Numbered from the stretch's first letter, positions 19,067 to 29,618 are shown. The stretch: 64,000 nucleotides of DNA from Australimonas brisbanensis (GCA_038147155.1 JAYQTA010000011.1:6830-70829); one strand, 5' to 3'. Notes: generated from the letters alone by a model not told the origin. Program-made: numbers and translations.

Positions 19067-20001
19067 CCGAGCCCATCATCAGGGCCTCGGGTCTGACCAA
19101 GGCCTACGGTGGCTTCACCGCCGTGGACGGGCTGGACCTGGCCGTGCAGGAGGGGGAGGTGTACGGCTTCCTGGGCCCCAACGGCTCGGGCAAGTCCACC
19201 ACCATCCTCATGCTCCTGGGGCTCACCGAGCCCACGGGCGGGAACGTGCGCGTGTGTGGGCACGACCCGGCGCGCGAGCCCCTGGCCGTCAAGCGCCAGG
19301 TGGGATACCTGCCGGAGTCGGTGGGGCTGTACACCGACATGACGGGCCGCCAGAACCTGCGCTACACCGCCGAGCTCAACCGCATCCCGCGCCCCGAGGC
19401 GGACGCGCGTATCGAGCGCCTGCTGGAGACGGTGGAGCTGACGGCGGCGGCCGACGTGCCCGCGGGCCACTACTCGCGCGGCATGCGCCAGCGCCTGGGG
19501 CTGGCCGACGTGCTCCTCAAGGAGCCGCGCCTGGTGATCCTGGACGACCCGACGCTGGGCCTGGACCCGGCGGGCATCCAGTGGTTGCTCGCCATGATCC
19601 ACGACCTGTCCGCCAGCCAGGGCATCACCGTCCTCCTCTCCTCCCACGCGTTGGTGGAGGTGCAGCGCATCTGCTCGCGGGTGGGCATCATGAGCCACGG
19701 CAAGATGGTGCTCCAGGGCACGGTGGCCGACCTGCTGCGCGACCGCAGCGGCGGCTACCAGGTGAGCCTGGAGGTGGAGGTATCCACCCCCGGCCTGCGG
19801 GAGGCGCTGGCCCGCCTGCCCGGCGTGAGCGGGGTGGAGGCGGAGGGGGAGCGCTACACCCTGACCGCCACGACAGACCTGCGCGCCGAGGCCGCCGCCG
19901 CCGCGGTGGGTGCCGGAGCCCGGCTGGTGGGCCTGCACGCGCAGGACCGCACGCTGGAGGAGATCTACCTGCGCTACTTCCACCAGGGGGATGCGGCATG
20001 A
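19063..20001 (+). CDS. ABC transporter ATP-binding protein
   Basis: 312 residues, ABC-2 exporter type (CcmA/NatA-like). Seen: Walker A GPNGSGKST, Q-loop in VGYLPESVGLYTDMTGRQN, signature YSRGMRQRLGLA, Walker B LVILDDPTLGLDP (the catalytic Glu is Asp, as in many DEP/DDP-type exporters) and H-loop LLSSHALVEV. A C-terminal extension of about 85 residues is usual for this class. The start overlaps the NEW3 gene and the end overlaps the permease gene, four bases each, so the three are tightly coupled. Confidence 0.94.
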   Translation: MTEPIIRASGLTKAYGGFTAVDGLDLAVQEGEVYGFLGPNGSGKSTTILMLLGLTEPTGGNVRVCGHDPAREPLAVKRQVGYLPESVGLYTDMTGRQNLRYTAELNRIPRPEADARIERLLETVELTAAADVPAGHYSRGMRQRLGLADVLLKEPRLVILDDPTLGLDPAGIQWLLAMIHDLSASQGITVLLSSHALVEVQRICSRVGIMSHGKMVLQGTVADLLRDRSGGYQVSLEVEVSTPGLREALARLPGVSGVEAEGERYTLTATTDLRAEAAAAAVGAGARLVGLHAQDRTLEEIYLRYFHQGDAA

Positions 20002-20927
20002 GCGCGGTCTTCTGGAAGGAGCTCGCCGACCACTTGGGCCGCCGGCGCTTCCTGCTCACCCTCTCGCTGTTGGCGCTGGGGCTGGTGTGGGGAACGTTCG
20101 TTGTGGTGCGGGAGGTGGAGCCCAACGTCCTGTCCATCAGCGAGTTCGTATTCCTCGCCGTGTTCACGGCCAACTCCGGCGTGCTTCCCTCGCTCCTGTT
20201 CTTCCTGAGCTTCTTCGGCCCCATCATCGGCATCACCCTGGGGTTCGACGCCATCAACTCCGAGCGCACCTCGGGAACCCTCTCGCGGGTGCTGGCGCAG
20301 CCGGTCTACCGGGACGCCGTGTTCAACGGCAAGCTGGCGGCCGGTATCGTCACGCTCTTCCTGCTGGTGTCCAGCCTCATGGTGTCCATGGTGGGTATCA
20401 CCATGTTCCGCCTGGGCATGGCGCCGGGGGCCGATGAACTGCTGCGGCTGGTGGGCTTCGGGTTGGTGACCACCGTCTACCTGGCCTTCTGGCTGGCTCT
20501 AGCCATGACCGCCTCGGTGCTGCTGCGCAACACCGTCGCCTCGGCGCTGGTGTCCATCGCCGCGTGGCTGGTGGCGGGCTTCCTCATCACCGTCAGCGCC
20601 TCGGCCATCGCCGACATCGCTGTGCCCAGGGTGGAGACCAGCGAGCAGGCCCTCACCCACTACCAGGTCTCCTCCTGGATCGGGCGCCTCTCGCCCTCTC
20701 AGCTCTACTCCGAGGCCACGGGCATCCTGCTCGATCCGATCGGCGGGCGGGCCGTCACCCCGCTCCAGCTGGCCCCGGATCGCCTCGACGGTCTGCTGGC
20801 CACCCCCGTGCCCGCGGGCCAATCGCTCCAGCTGGTCTGGCCGCACATCGTGGTGCTGCTGGCGCTGGCATCGGTGCTGGTGGGTGGGGCGTACGTGCGC
20901 TTCATGCGTGAGGAGATCCGCTCCTAG
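19998..20927 (+). CDS. ABC-2 type transporter permease
   Basis: 309 residues, about six membrane helices. MSAVFWKELADHLGRRRFLLTLSLLAL is the typical start. The conserved cytoplasmic segment INSERTSGTLSRVLAQPVYRDAVFNGK is seen near residues 90-117. A long extracytoplasmic loop of about 90 residues precedes the last helix (VWPHIVVLLALASVLVGGAYV). It works with the preceding ATPase and NEW3 protein, perhaps in export or copper or gliding-type machinery. The substrate cannot be inferred. Confidence 0.9.
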   Translation: MSAVFWKELADHLGRRRFLLTLSLLALGLVWGTFVVVREVEPNVLSISEFVFLAVFTANSGVLPSLLFFLSFFGPIIGITLGFDAINSERTSGTLSRVLAQPVYRDAVFNGKLAAGIVTLFLLVSSLMVSMVGITMFRLGMAPGADELLRLVGFGLVTTVYLAFWLALAMTASVLLRNTVASALVSIAAWLVAGFLITVSASAIADIAVPRVETSEQALTHYQVSSWIGRLSPSQLYSEATGILLDPIGGRAVTPLQLAPDRLDGLLATPVPAGQSLQLVWPHIVVLLALASVLVGGAYVRFMREEIRS

Positions 20928-20944
20928 AGCCCGGTTCGCGCTGG

Positions 20945-20959
20945 TAGACTTGCCCCATG
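20945..20959 (+). promoter_or_regulatory. leaderless-type -10 box at the dgt start
   Basis: TAGACT (20945-20950), then six bases, then the dgt ATG at 20957. No Shine-Dalgarno sequence. The predicted transcription start is the A of the start codon. Confidence 0.45.
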
Positions 20960-22054
20960 CCACCCGTTCCCCCCATCGATGACGGCTCCGTGCGCGCGCG
21001 CCTGGAGGCGTGGGAGGCCGAGCGCCTCTCGCCCCACGCCTCCCTCTCCGGCCGCAGCCTGGGGCGCCCGTCCCCGGAGCCGCTGGACGCGCTGCGCACC
21101 GAGTTCCAGCGCGACCGCGACCGCATCATCCACACCAACGCCTTCCGGCGCCTCAAGCACAAGACCCAGGTGTTCGTCGCCCCCATCGGCGACCACTTCG
21201 TCACGCGCCTCACGCACACGCTGGAGGTGACGCAGATCGCTCGCACCATCACCCGCTCGCTGCGCCTCAACGAGGACCTGGCCGAGGCCGCCGCCCTGGG
21301 CCACGATGTGGGCCACACCCCCTTCGGCCACATCGGCGAGCAGGTGCTGGACCGGCTCATGCCCGGTGGGTTCCGGCACAACGAGCAGTCGCTGCGCACC
21401 GTGGACGGGCTGGAGAAGGACGGAGCGGGCCTCAACCTCACCCACGAGACGCGCCAGGCCATCCTCCACCACTCCAAGCCCCGTGGCGATTTCCTCAACG
21501 CCGCCGAGCTCGACCGGCTCACCCTGGAGGCGCAGGTGGTGCGCGTGTCCGACGCCATCGCGTATCTGGCCCATGACATCGGCGATGCGATCCGCGCCGG
21601 GGTGCTGGGCGAGTCCGACCTGCCGGTGGACGCGCGTGAGGTGCTGGGCACCCGCCACTCCCAGCGCATCGATTCCATGGTGCGTGATGTGGTCGCCGCC
21701 TCGTGGGATGCGGCGGGCTACGAGCCGCAGACCGGCGGCCCGCGCCCCCGGCTGACCATGAGCACGCAGGTCTCGGCGGTGGTGCAGGAGCTGCGCGAGT
21801 TCATGTTCGAGACGGTCTACCTGCCCGCCGGTGCGGGGCCGGAGGGGCAGCGAGCACGGGTCATCGTGGAGTTCCTGTACGGGCACTTCCTGGCCCACCC
21901 CGATGAGGTGCCGGAGCGCTACCTGCTGACCAACGAGGGGGCCGAGCGCGCCGCCGCCGACTACATCTCCGGCATGACCGACCAGTTCGCCATCTACACG
22001 GCGGAGGGGCTGCGCCCCGGCATCGCGGGTGAGGTCTTCACCGGCCGGGTCTAG
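20957..22054 (+). CDS. dgt: deoxyguanosinetriphosphate triphosphohydrolase-like HD protein
   Basis: Hydrolyses dNTPs to deoxynucleosides and triphosphate. 365 residues. Seen: the HD metal site His87 (RLTHTLEV), His116-Asp117 (LGHDVGHTPFGH) and a later Asp in VSDAIAYLAHDIGDA. The upstream block DRDRIIHTNAFRRLKHKTQVF is typical of the short Gram-positive and Chloroflexi form, so activity on dNTPs other than dGTP is possible. It precedes dnaG and rpoD, an order seen in several phyla that links nucleotide control with replication. The gap to dnaG holds a dispersed repeat. Confidence 0.92.
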   Translation: MPPVPPIDDGSVRARLEAWEAERLSPHASLSGRSLGRPSPEPLDALRTEFQRDRDRIIHTNAFRRLKHKTQVFVAPIGDHFVTRLTHTLEVTQIARTITRSLRLNEDLAEAAALGHDVGHTPFGHIGEQVLDRLMPGGFRHNEQSLRTVDGLEKDGAGLNLTHETRQAILHHSKPRGDFLNAAELDRLTLEAQVVRVSDAIAYLAHDIGDAIRAGVLGESDLPVDAREVLGTRHSQRIDSMVRDVVAASWDAAGYEPQTGGPRPRLTMSTQVSAVVQELREFMFETVYLPAGAGPEGQRARVIVEFLYGHFLAHPDEVPERYLLTNEGAERAAADYISGMTDQFAIYTAEGLRPGIAGEVFTGRV

Positions 22055-22077
22055 GGGCGAGGCTGGGCCCCGGCACG

Positions 22078-22205
22078 TTCCCCGCTCCCTTCGGTCGCTC
22101 GTTACAGGGGACTCCCTCGCCCCTGCGGAGGCTACCTCGTCTACACGCCCTGCCGGGCGCTCAACGTGGGGCCTACGGCCCCGCCCGCTACGCGGGCTCG
22201 CGCTT
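22078..22205 (+). repeat. dispersed intergenic repeat, copy A
   Basis: One of three long copies of a family found only between genes in this window. It contains the identical 29-base core at 22146-22174 (GCCGGGCGCTCAACGTGGGG and flanks). It begins with CTCCCTTCGGTCGCTCG and holds several small palindromes, among them CGCCCTGCCGGGCG and GGGGCCTACGGCCCC. It fills most of the 286-base gap between dgt and dnaG and shows no convincing reading frame. It could be a mobile non-coding element or a structured RNA. Confidence 0.75.
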
Positions 22206-22340
22206 GATAACGGGGCGAGGGATGGGGCCCCAAACGTTCGCGCGCCTCTTGCGTTTCCACTCATGGAGGGGGCGTAGGATGCCCCGGTTGCCAGCGGCCC
22301 CGTGCGCCATGCACGCTATCCCTGGCACGCTGACAAACCC

Positions 22341-24167
22341 ATGAGCATCACCGACGACATCAAGGCGCGGGTCGACCTGGTGGAGCTGGTGTCCGGCTAC
22401 GTGCCGGACCTGAAGCGCTCCGGGAAGAACTACCACGCCCGCTGCCCCTTCCACGCCGAGCGCACGCCGTCTTTCGTGGTCTTCCCCGACAAACAGACGT
22501 GGCGCTGCTTCGGTGCGTGCGCCACGGGGGGCGATGCCTTCACCTTCCTCCAGCGCATCGAGAACCTGGAGTTCCCGGACGCCCTGAAGGAGCTGGCTCG
22601 CCGCGCCGGCGTGGAGCTGCCGGAGCACCACGCCCGGCAGGAGGAGGAATCACCCCTCTACGGGGTGAACGAGGCGGCGGGGCGCTTCTTCCGCGACCAG
22701 CTGCTCTCGGACGCGGGCTCCCTGGCCCGGGCGTATGCCAACGAGCGGGGCCTGACCGATGAGGCCATCGTGCGCTTCGGGCTGGGCTACGCCCCGGCCA
22801 CGGGCGATGCGCTGCTGAAGAAGTTGGGCGCGTTGGGCGTGGCTCAGGAGCAGGTGGTGGCGGCGGGCCTGGCCACGCGTCTGGACTCCGGCGATGCGCG
22901 CGATCTGCTGCGCGGGCGGCTCACCTTCACCCTGCGCGATGGTGACGGGCGCATCGCGGGGTTCGCGGGCCGCTCCCTGGACGGGGCGAACCCCAAGTAC
23001 CTGAACACGCCCCAGACGCCCATCTTCGACAAGGGCCGCATGCTCTACGCCTTCGACCGCGCCAAGGAGGCAATGGCCCGCGAGGGCGTGGCAGTGGTGG
23101 TGGAGGGTTACATGGACGCCATCGCCGCCCATGAGCACGGCTACGCCAACGTGGTGGCCTCCATGGGCACCGCGCTCACGGAGCAGCAGGTGGCGCTGCT
23201 GCGCGCGCGTGCCGGGCGCATCGTGCTCGCTTTGGACACGGATGCCGCAGGCCAGGAGGCGATGCGCCGCTCCCTCTGGCAGGTGGCTGAGGAGGCCATC
23301 GCCGAAGCCACCGGCACCGGACGCACCAAGGCCCAGGGGCTTGATGCCTGGGCCGTGGCCGCGCTGCGGGACGGGAAGGACCCGGACGAGATCATCCGCA
23401 CCGACCCGGCACGCTGGCGCGCCATGGTGGCCGATGCAGCCCCGGTGCTGGACTTCCTGCTGGAGGCCGAGCGTGCGCGCGGGGCCCTCACCACGGCGCA
23501 GGAGAACGCCCCTACGGTGCTGCGCTTCGGTACGCTCATACGCGGGCTGGCCGATTGGGGTGCGCAGGACCGCTACCTGGACCGGCTCGCCGCCGCGCTG
23601 GGCGTGACGCGCGCGGCGTTGGAGGCGGCACTGGCCCGCATGGCCCCGCCGACCAGCCCTACGCGACGCACCCGGCGCGAGACGCCCGGTGCGGCAGCGG
23701 AGGAGGCGGGGGTGGTGCTGCGCTCGGCGGCGCGCGATGCGCTTGACGAGTACGTGCTGGCGTTGCTGATCCAATCACCGGAGCTGGCGGGCCGGGCCGG
23801 GGAACTGCCCGAGGAGCACCTGCGGCGCGCCGATGCCCGTGCGTTGTTGAGGGCCCTCAGCGGCGCTGGTACACTGCAAGATGCTCGTGCGCTCCTGGAC
23901 GATGCGTCCGGGGCTGAATGGGACCGGCTGGCCGTCAAGGGCATGCCCCCCGCCGACCGCGCCAAGCGCGAGCAGGATTGGACGGCATGCCTGCGCCGGT
24001 TGGAGGAGCGTCACCTGCGGGAACTGAAGGTGCAGGAGGAAGCGGCGCTGGCAGCCGCGCCCGCACCCGATGATTCCCCGGATGGCGAGGACGAGGGCTA
24101 CCGCGAGGCGGTGCAGCAGGCCGGACTCACTGTGAACCAGCGCCTGCGCGACGTGTTCACCGGGTAG
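22341..24167 (+). CDS. dnaG: DNA primase
   Basis: Makes RNA primers for lagging-strand synthesis. 608 residues. Seen: the zinc-binding domain with CPFHAERTPSF and WRCFGACATGGDAFTFL, a C-x3-C spacing where most primases have C-x2-C; the Toprim core with VVVEGYMDAIAAHEHG, ASMGTALTEQQ and LALDTDAAGQ; and a C-terminal DnaB-interaction domain. The ATG at 22341 fits the family start MSITDDIKARVDLVELV. A GTG at 22302 is in frame but adds a non-conserved leader. No clear ribosome-binding site is visible. It lies directly before rpoD, as in the classical macromolecular synthesis operon. Confidence 0.94.
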   Translation: MSITDDIKARVDLVELVSGYVPDLKRSGKNYHARCPFHAERTPSFVVFPDKQTWRCFGACATGGDAFTFLQRIENLEFPDALKELARRAGVELPEHHARQEEESPLYGVNEAAGRFFRDQLLSDAGSLARAYANERGLTDEAIVRFGLGYAPATGDALLKKLGALGVAQEQVVAAGLATRLDSGDARDLLRGRLTFTLRDGDGRIAGFAGRSLDGANPKYLNTPQTPIFDKGRMLYAFDRAKEAMAREGVAVVVEGYMDAIAAHEHGYANVVASMGTALTEQQVALLRARAGRIVLALDTDAAGQEAMRRSLWQVAEEAIAEATGTGRTKAQGLDAWAVAALRDGKDPDEIIRTDPARWRAMVADAAPVLDFLLEAERARGALTTAQENAPTVLRFGTLIRGLADWGAQDRYLDRLAAALGVTRAALEAALARMAPPTSPTRRTRRETPGAAAEEAGVVLRSAARDALDEYVLALLIQSPELAGRAGELPEEHLRRADARALLRALSGAGTLQDARALLDDASGAEWDRLAVKGMPPADRAKREQDWTACLRRLEERHLRELKVQEEAALAAAPAPDDSPDGEDEGYREAVQQAGLTVNQRLRDVFTG

Positions 24168-24224
24168 ACGACCGGGGGAGCCCCCCTTCCAACGGGCGAG
24201 CGGGGCCGAGATTGGGGAGGGACG

Positions 24225-25743
<1,519 letters not shown>

Positions 25744-25763
25744 GGCTCGCCGGTGGGCGAGCC
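25744..25763 (+). terminator. hairpin just after rpoD
   Basis: GGCTCGCC-GGTG-GGCGAGCC, a perfect eight-pair stem with a four-base loop starting on the base after the rpoD stop codon. No U tract follows, so it may slow or protect the 3' end rather than act as a full intrinsic terminator. Confidence 0.45.
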
Positions 25764-25768
25764 GGTGA

Positions 25769-25857
25769 GGCCCGCAGGGCCTCCGTGGGTGGGCGGTGGG
25801 TAGTCAAGCGCCGGAGTGGCCCGCAGGGCCTCTGTAGGTGGGTGGTGGGTAGTCGAA
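25769..25857. repeat. short direct repeat downstream of rpoD
   Basis: Two imperfect copies of about 39 bases at 25769-25807 and 25818-25857. Both start GGCCCGCAGGGCCTC and end GGTGGGTAGTC, with about ten bases between them. Each copy begins with a small palindrome. No gene is present. Confidence 0.6.
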
Positions 25858-25863
25858 CTCCCG

Positions 25864-26859
25864 CTAGCGGGCCCCTTCCTGCCGTGCTGCCCGCAGCTGG
25901 CGCAGGTGCGCGAACAGATAGACGGTTGCGTACCCCCGGTAGGGCCGCCAGCGCTCCGCGAAGCTTTCTAGCGCACCCTCGCTGAGCCGCTCACCGCCAC
26001 CGTACAGCGCCCCCACGGTGCGCTGGAGCGCCAGGTCGCCCGCGGGCAGCAGGTCGGGCCGTCCCAGCGCCCCCAACAGCACCCACGCCGCCGTCCACCG
26101 CCCCACCCCGCGCACCTGGCTGAGGGCCGCGACCGCGGCCTCATCGTCCAGGCCCGCGAACCGCTCCGGCGCTAGCTCCCCGTCCAGGGTGCGCTGGGCC
26201 ATCTCCTGCAGGTACTCCGCCTTGCGCGTGGAGAGCTTGAGCGCCCGCAGGCCGTCGGTGCCCGCATCCAGGACGGCGGCGGGCTCTGGGAAGGCGTGCA
26301 TCGTGAGGCTGTCCGCCTCGGCGGGGGTGCCCAGGGTGTTCACCAGCGCCTCGCGGATGGTGCGGGCCACCGCCGCCGATATCTGCTGCCCCACCACCGC
26401 CTGCACCAGCGCCTCGAACACCGAGGGCGCGCGGGCGGGACGTAACCCCCGCAGCGGTCCCACGGCTGAGCCCAGCACCGGGTCGGCGTCCAGCAGGGCG
26501 TGGAAGCCGCTCATGTCCGCGTCGAGCCCCAGCAGCCAGCCCATGTGCCGCGCCGCCAACGCCTCCTCCTCCGGCGTGCCGTCGCCAGGGATCCACAGGT
26601 CCAGCGCGCTTCGTTCCTCCCCCCGCTGCCTGCCCGCGCCTGCCTCACCGGCTCGCTCGCCCGGGGGGGCCGGCGCGGGCCTTGCCGCCGCCACCAGCAC
26701 GCTCCCGTCCATCCGGCGCACGGGGCGAGCGTCGGGGTGGGACAGGGCGCGGTAGTAGGTGCCCTCGTGGAGGATGTCCGCCCCGTCCCTGCCCCGGTAA
26801 CGGGTCAGATGCCCCGCCGTGAGGTCGAAATCGAAGGGCCCATCCACCGTGAGTCGCAT
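25864..26859 (-). CDS. DNA-3-methyladenine glycosylase II-like (AlkA/HhH-GPD)
   Basis: Base-excision repair glycosylase for alkylated purines. 331 residues from the ATG at 26859, chosen for AAGG eight bases upstream and the AlkA-like start MRLTVDGPFDFDLTAGHL; an in-frame start 57 bases earlier is possible. Seen: the N-terminal beta domain, VGQQISAAVARTI, the helix-hairpin-helix LSQVRGVGRWTAAWVLL, and the catalytic Asp in LLPAGDLALQRTVG. A low-complexity Pro/Ala/Gly stretch separates the domains. It stands alone, convergent with rpoD. Confidence 0.88.
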   Translation of the reverse strand: MRLTVDGPFDFDLTAGHLTRYRGRDGADILHEGTYYRALSHPDARPVRRMDGSVLVAAARPAPAPPGERAGEAGAGRQRGEERSALDLWIPGDGTPEEEALAARHMGWLLGLDADMSGFHALLDADPVLGSAVGPLRGLRPARAPSVFEALVQAVVGQQISAAVARTIREALVNTLGTPAEADSLTMHAFPEPAAVLDAGTDGLRALKLSTRKAEYLQEMAQRTLDGELAPERFAGLDDEAAVAALSQVRGVGRWTAAWVLLGALGRPDLLPAGDLALQRTVGALYGGGERLSEGALESFAERWRPYRGYATVYLFAHLRQLRAARQEGAR

Positions 26860-26959
26860 GCAACCTTCGTCCGCACCCTGTCGAATCGTTGCCCCGAACC
26901 CCTTGTACCATGCCACACCCGTGGCGTTGACTGGCGGAGAGCATCACGCAGGGGGGGCC

Positions 26960-27064
26960 ATGTCCGGCTATCTCCGCCGTCTGGGCGTCATCACCGTGGC
27001 GCTGCTGTATCGGAACCGGCGCGTTCGCGTCGACTGGGGCGGGGCCCTGCGCGTCACCTGGTAG
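26960..27064 (+). CDS. possible small protein of 34 residues
   Basis: An open frame MSGYLRRLGVITVALLYRNRR ending VTW, with one possible membrane-inserting stretch (LGVITVALLY). A G-rich run lies before the ATG and a TACCAT -10-like box at 26906-26911. It has no recognisable family. It could equally be chance in a GC-rich divergent region. Confidence 0.2.
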   Translation: MSGYLRRLGVITVALLYRNRRVRVDWGGALRVTW

Positions 27065-27125
27065 GGGCGCGCACATCCTTCCGGGCGTTGTCACCCGCCG
27101 CCGCGCCCCCTACCATGCGCGCGTC

Positions 27126-27848
27126 ATGTACGATTCACACCCGCGCACCCTGACCCCTGCCGCCGAACTGTTCGGAGAGGTGCTCACCTACCTGCGCCGC
27201 ACCTTCCGCGTGGTGATGCCGGTGGCGCTCCTCTCCACCGTGACGGCCAACCTGCTGGCCTTCGCCTACGCGCCGGAGGAGATTCTGCCCGCCATCGCCT
27301 GGGCGTTGGTGGTGCTGGTGGTGAGCGTTGCCACCCAGTCCGCCGTGCTCTGGGCCGTGGAGCAGGCGCGCCGGGACAGGGCCGTGGGGGTGAGCCGGGC
27401 CATCGCCGCGGCCATCGCCTTCGGCCCGCGCTACGTGGGTCTCTCGTTCCTGGTGGGTCTGGCGGTCTTCATCCTGGCCATGTCCGGTTTTGGGCTGCCG
27501 GTGGCGATCTACCTGCTGGCACGCTGGCTCATCGCGGGCCCTGCGCTGGTGGAGGAGAACCGGTCCATACCGGAGGCGCTGCGCCGTTCGTGGGCGCTGG
27601 TGGAGGGGCGCTGGTGGCGCACGGCGGGGGTGGGGCTGCTGGCGCTGATCGGGGCCTTCATCCCGGAGGCCGCCGGCACGTGGTTGGGGGAACTGATGCC
27701 CGCCACGGCCCTCGCCATCGCCTGCTACAGCGTGGGCTCGGCCATCTCCCTCTGCTTCATGTCCGCCTTCCAGGTGTTGCTGTTCGAGGACTACCGGCGT
27801 GCCAGTGAGGGCACCCCGCCGGGCCAGCAGTCCCTGGGCGGGTTGTAG
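27126..27848 (+). CDS. multi-pass membrane protein, YciC/glycerophosphodiesterase-membrane-domain-like
   Basis: 240 residues with about six hydrophobic segments (VVMPVALLSTVTANLLAFAY, AIAWALVVLVVSVATQSAVLWAV, YVGLSFLVGLAVFILAMSGFG and others). The segment ALVEENRSIPEALRRSWALVEGRWWR is typical of the membrane domains often attached to glycerophosphodiester phosphodiesterases, but no phosphodiesterase domain is present. The function is unknown. TACCAT lies nine bases before the ATG, which would give an almost leaderless message. It converges on the SLOG gene. Confidence 0.75.
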   Translation: MYDSHPRTLTPAAELFGEVLTYLRRTFRVVMPVALLSTVTANLLAFAYAPEEILPAIAWALVVLVVSVATQSAVLWAVEQARRDRAVGVSRAIAAAIAFGPRYVGLSFLVGLAVFILAMSGFGLPVAIYLLARWLIAGPALVEENRSIPEALRRSWALVEGRWWRTAGVGLLALIGAFIPEAAGTWLGELMPATALAIACYSVGSAISLCFMSAFQVLLFEDYRRASEGTPPGQQSLGGL

Positions 27849-27851
27849 GCG

Positions 27852-28241
27852 CTAGCCCTGGCGCTGCCACACCTCGGTGCGCACCCGCACGATGTGGATC
27901 GGAACCTTGCGGTGGCGCGCCAGCGTGATGGCGTGGAGCGTCCCGGCGGAGCGTCCATCCCACACCGCGTACACCTCGTCAGCCTGCTCCACCACCGCCG
28001 CGTTGCGGTGAATGAAGTAGCGGGCGCTCTGGGACCAAGCCTCGTCGGGGAAGAGCACCGTCACCTTGAGGCTGCGCTCGCGGGCTATCTCCATGGCCCG
28101 CCGGTCGGTCCCCGGCGCGCCGTTGACGATGATCTCCGTGTCATCGGGCAGCGCCTCGATGATCTCACGGAGCTTCTCATCCCACAGGTGCCCCTCGAAC
28201 TCGCCGTAGCGGGTCCCCACGATGCCGATGCGCTTACCCAT
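27852..28241 (-). CDS. SLOG/YAcAr-type Rossmann-fold protein
   Basis: 129 residues: KRIGIVGTRYGEFEG, then IIVNGAPGTDRRAMEIARE, then VLFPDEAWSQSARYFIHRNAAVVEQADEVYAVWDGRSAGTLHAI. This is the nucleotide-binding SLOG pattern related to DprA and lysine-decarboxylase-like proteins, with the GxPGTD loop. It probably binds a nucleotide or nucleotide derivative; partner and reaction are unknown. The ATG at 28241 is favoured because AAGGAG lies about ten bases upstream; a GTG nine bases earlier is also in frame. ffh ends 36 bases upstream. Confidence 0.78.
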   Translation of the reverse strand: MGKRIGIVGTRYGEFEGHLWDEKLREIIEALPDDTEIIVNGAPGTDRRAMEIARERSLKVTVLFPDEAWSQSARYFIHRNAAVVEQADEVYAVWDGRSAGTLHAITLARHRKVPIHIVRVRTEVWQRQG

Positions 28242-28277
28242 GTCCTGCACGCTCCTTACTCACCGCGTGAGCGGAGA

Positions 28278-29618
28278 TTATCGACGGGGCATCCCCGGCC
28301 CCGCCAGTCCCCGGCCCTTGCCCGAGGCGAGGGCCTTCATCATCTTCTGCGCCTGCTTGAACTGGTTCAGCAGCGCGTTCACGTCGGCCGGGCTGGTGCC
28401 GGAGCCCGCCGCGATGCGGTGGCGCCGGGAACCGTTGATGCGGTCGGGGTGCTGACGCTCCCACATGGTCATGGAGGAGATGACGGCCTCGGTGCGCTTG
28501 AGCTTGCGCTCGTCCAGCGCGCCGGTGGGCAGCTTGTTCTTCAGTGCCCCGCCGCCCGGCAGCATGTCCAGCACGCTGGTGAGGGAGCCGAGGCGCTGGA
28601 GCTGGCGCAACTGCTTGCGGAAGTCCTCCAGGTCGAACTGGTTCCGGCGCATCTTGCGCTCCAGCTCGGCCGCCTCTTGCTCGGTGACTTCGGCCTGCAC
28701 CTTCTCCACCAGGGAGACCACATCGCCCATGCCCAGGATGCGGGAGGCCATGCGGTCGGGGTGGAAGGGCTCCAGTGCGTCGGACTTCTCGCCCGTGCCC
28801 ACGAACTTGATGGGCACCCCGCTCACGTGCCGCGCCGAGAGGGCCGCGCCGCCGCGGGAGTCGCCGTCGAGCTTGGTGAGCACCAGCCCCGTGAGGCCCA
28901 CGCGCTCATTGAACTCGGTGGCGGCGTTGACGGCGTCCTGCCCCGTCATAGCGTCCACCACCAGGAGCACCTCGTCGGGCTCCACCTTCTTGCGCACCTC
29001 GGCCAGCTCGGCCATGAGCTCCTCGTCCACGTGCAGTCGCCCGCCCGTGTCCACGATGGCCCAGCCGACCCCCATCTCCCGCGCCTTGCGCAGGCCGTTG
29101 GCGGCGACCTTGGGGGCATCGTCGGGCCCGGCCTTCTCGCGGTGGACGGGGATGTCCAACTGACGCCCCAGCGCCTCCAGCTGGTCCATGGCGGCGGGGC
29201 GGCGCAGGTCGGCGGCGATGAGCAGCGCGCGTTGCTGCTGACGGCGCAGGTGCAGGGCCAGTTTGGCTGCGGTGGTGGTCTTGCCGGAGCCCTGAAGGCC
29301 CACCAGCAGGATCACCGAGGGGGGCAGTGCGCGGCGCTTGAGGGAGTTGTCACCCTCGCCCAGCAACGCCACCAGCTGGTCGTGGACGATCTTCACCACC
29401 TGCTGGCCGGGGGAGATGCCCCGCAGCACGCCCTCGCCGATGGCCCGCTCGCGGACGGCGGCCACGAACTCGCGGGCCACCTTGAAGTTGACGTCGGCTT
29501 CCAGCAGCGCCAGGCGCACCTCGCGCAGCGCTGCGTCCACGTCCTCCTCGGTGAGGCGGCCCTTGCTGCCCAGGCGGGAGAAGACGCCCGTCAGCTTCTC
29601 GGTGAGGGAATCGAACAT
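28278..29618 (-). CDS. ffh: signal recognition particle protein Ffh (SRP54)
   Basis: GTPase that binds signal sequences and 4.5S RNA and targets ribosomes to the membrane through FtsY. 446 residues. Seen: the N domain, G1 GLQGSGKTTTAAKLA, DTGGRLHVD, TKLDGDSRGG, and a Met-rich M domain with GSRRHRIAAGSGTSPADVN, the RNA-binding helix, and a tail ending AGPGMPRR. The SRP RNA gene was looked for nearby and not found. recR lies 53 bases upstream. Confidence 0.95.
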   Translation of the reverse strand: MFDSLTEKLTGVFSRLGSKGRLTEEDVDAALREVRLALLEADVNFKVAREFVAAVRERAIGEGVLRGISPGQQVVKIVHDQLVALLGEGDNSLKRRALPPSVILLVGLQGSGKTTTAAKLALHLRRQQQRALLIAADLRRPAAMDQLEALGRQLDIPVHREKAGPDDAPKVAANGLRKAREMGVGWAIVDTGGRLHVDEELMAELAEVRKKVEPDEVLLVVDAMTGQDAVNAATEFNERVGLTGLVLTKLDGDSRGGAALSARHVSGVPIKFVGTGEKSDALEPFHPDRMASRILGMGDVVSLVEKVQAEVTEQEAAELERKMRRNQFDLEDFRKQLRQLQRLGSLTSVLDMLPGGGALKNKLPTGALDERKLKRTEAVISSMTMWERQHPDRINGSRRHRIAAGSGTSPADVNALLNQFKQAQKMMKALASGKGRGLAGPGMPRR

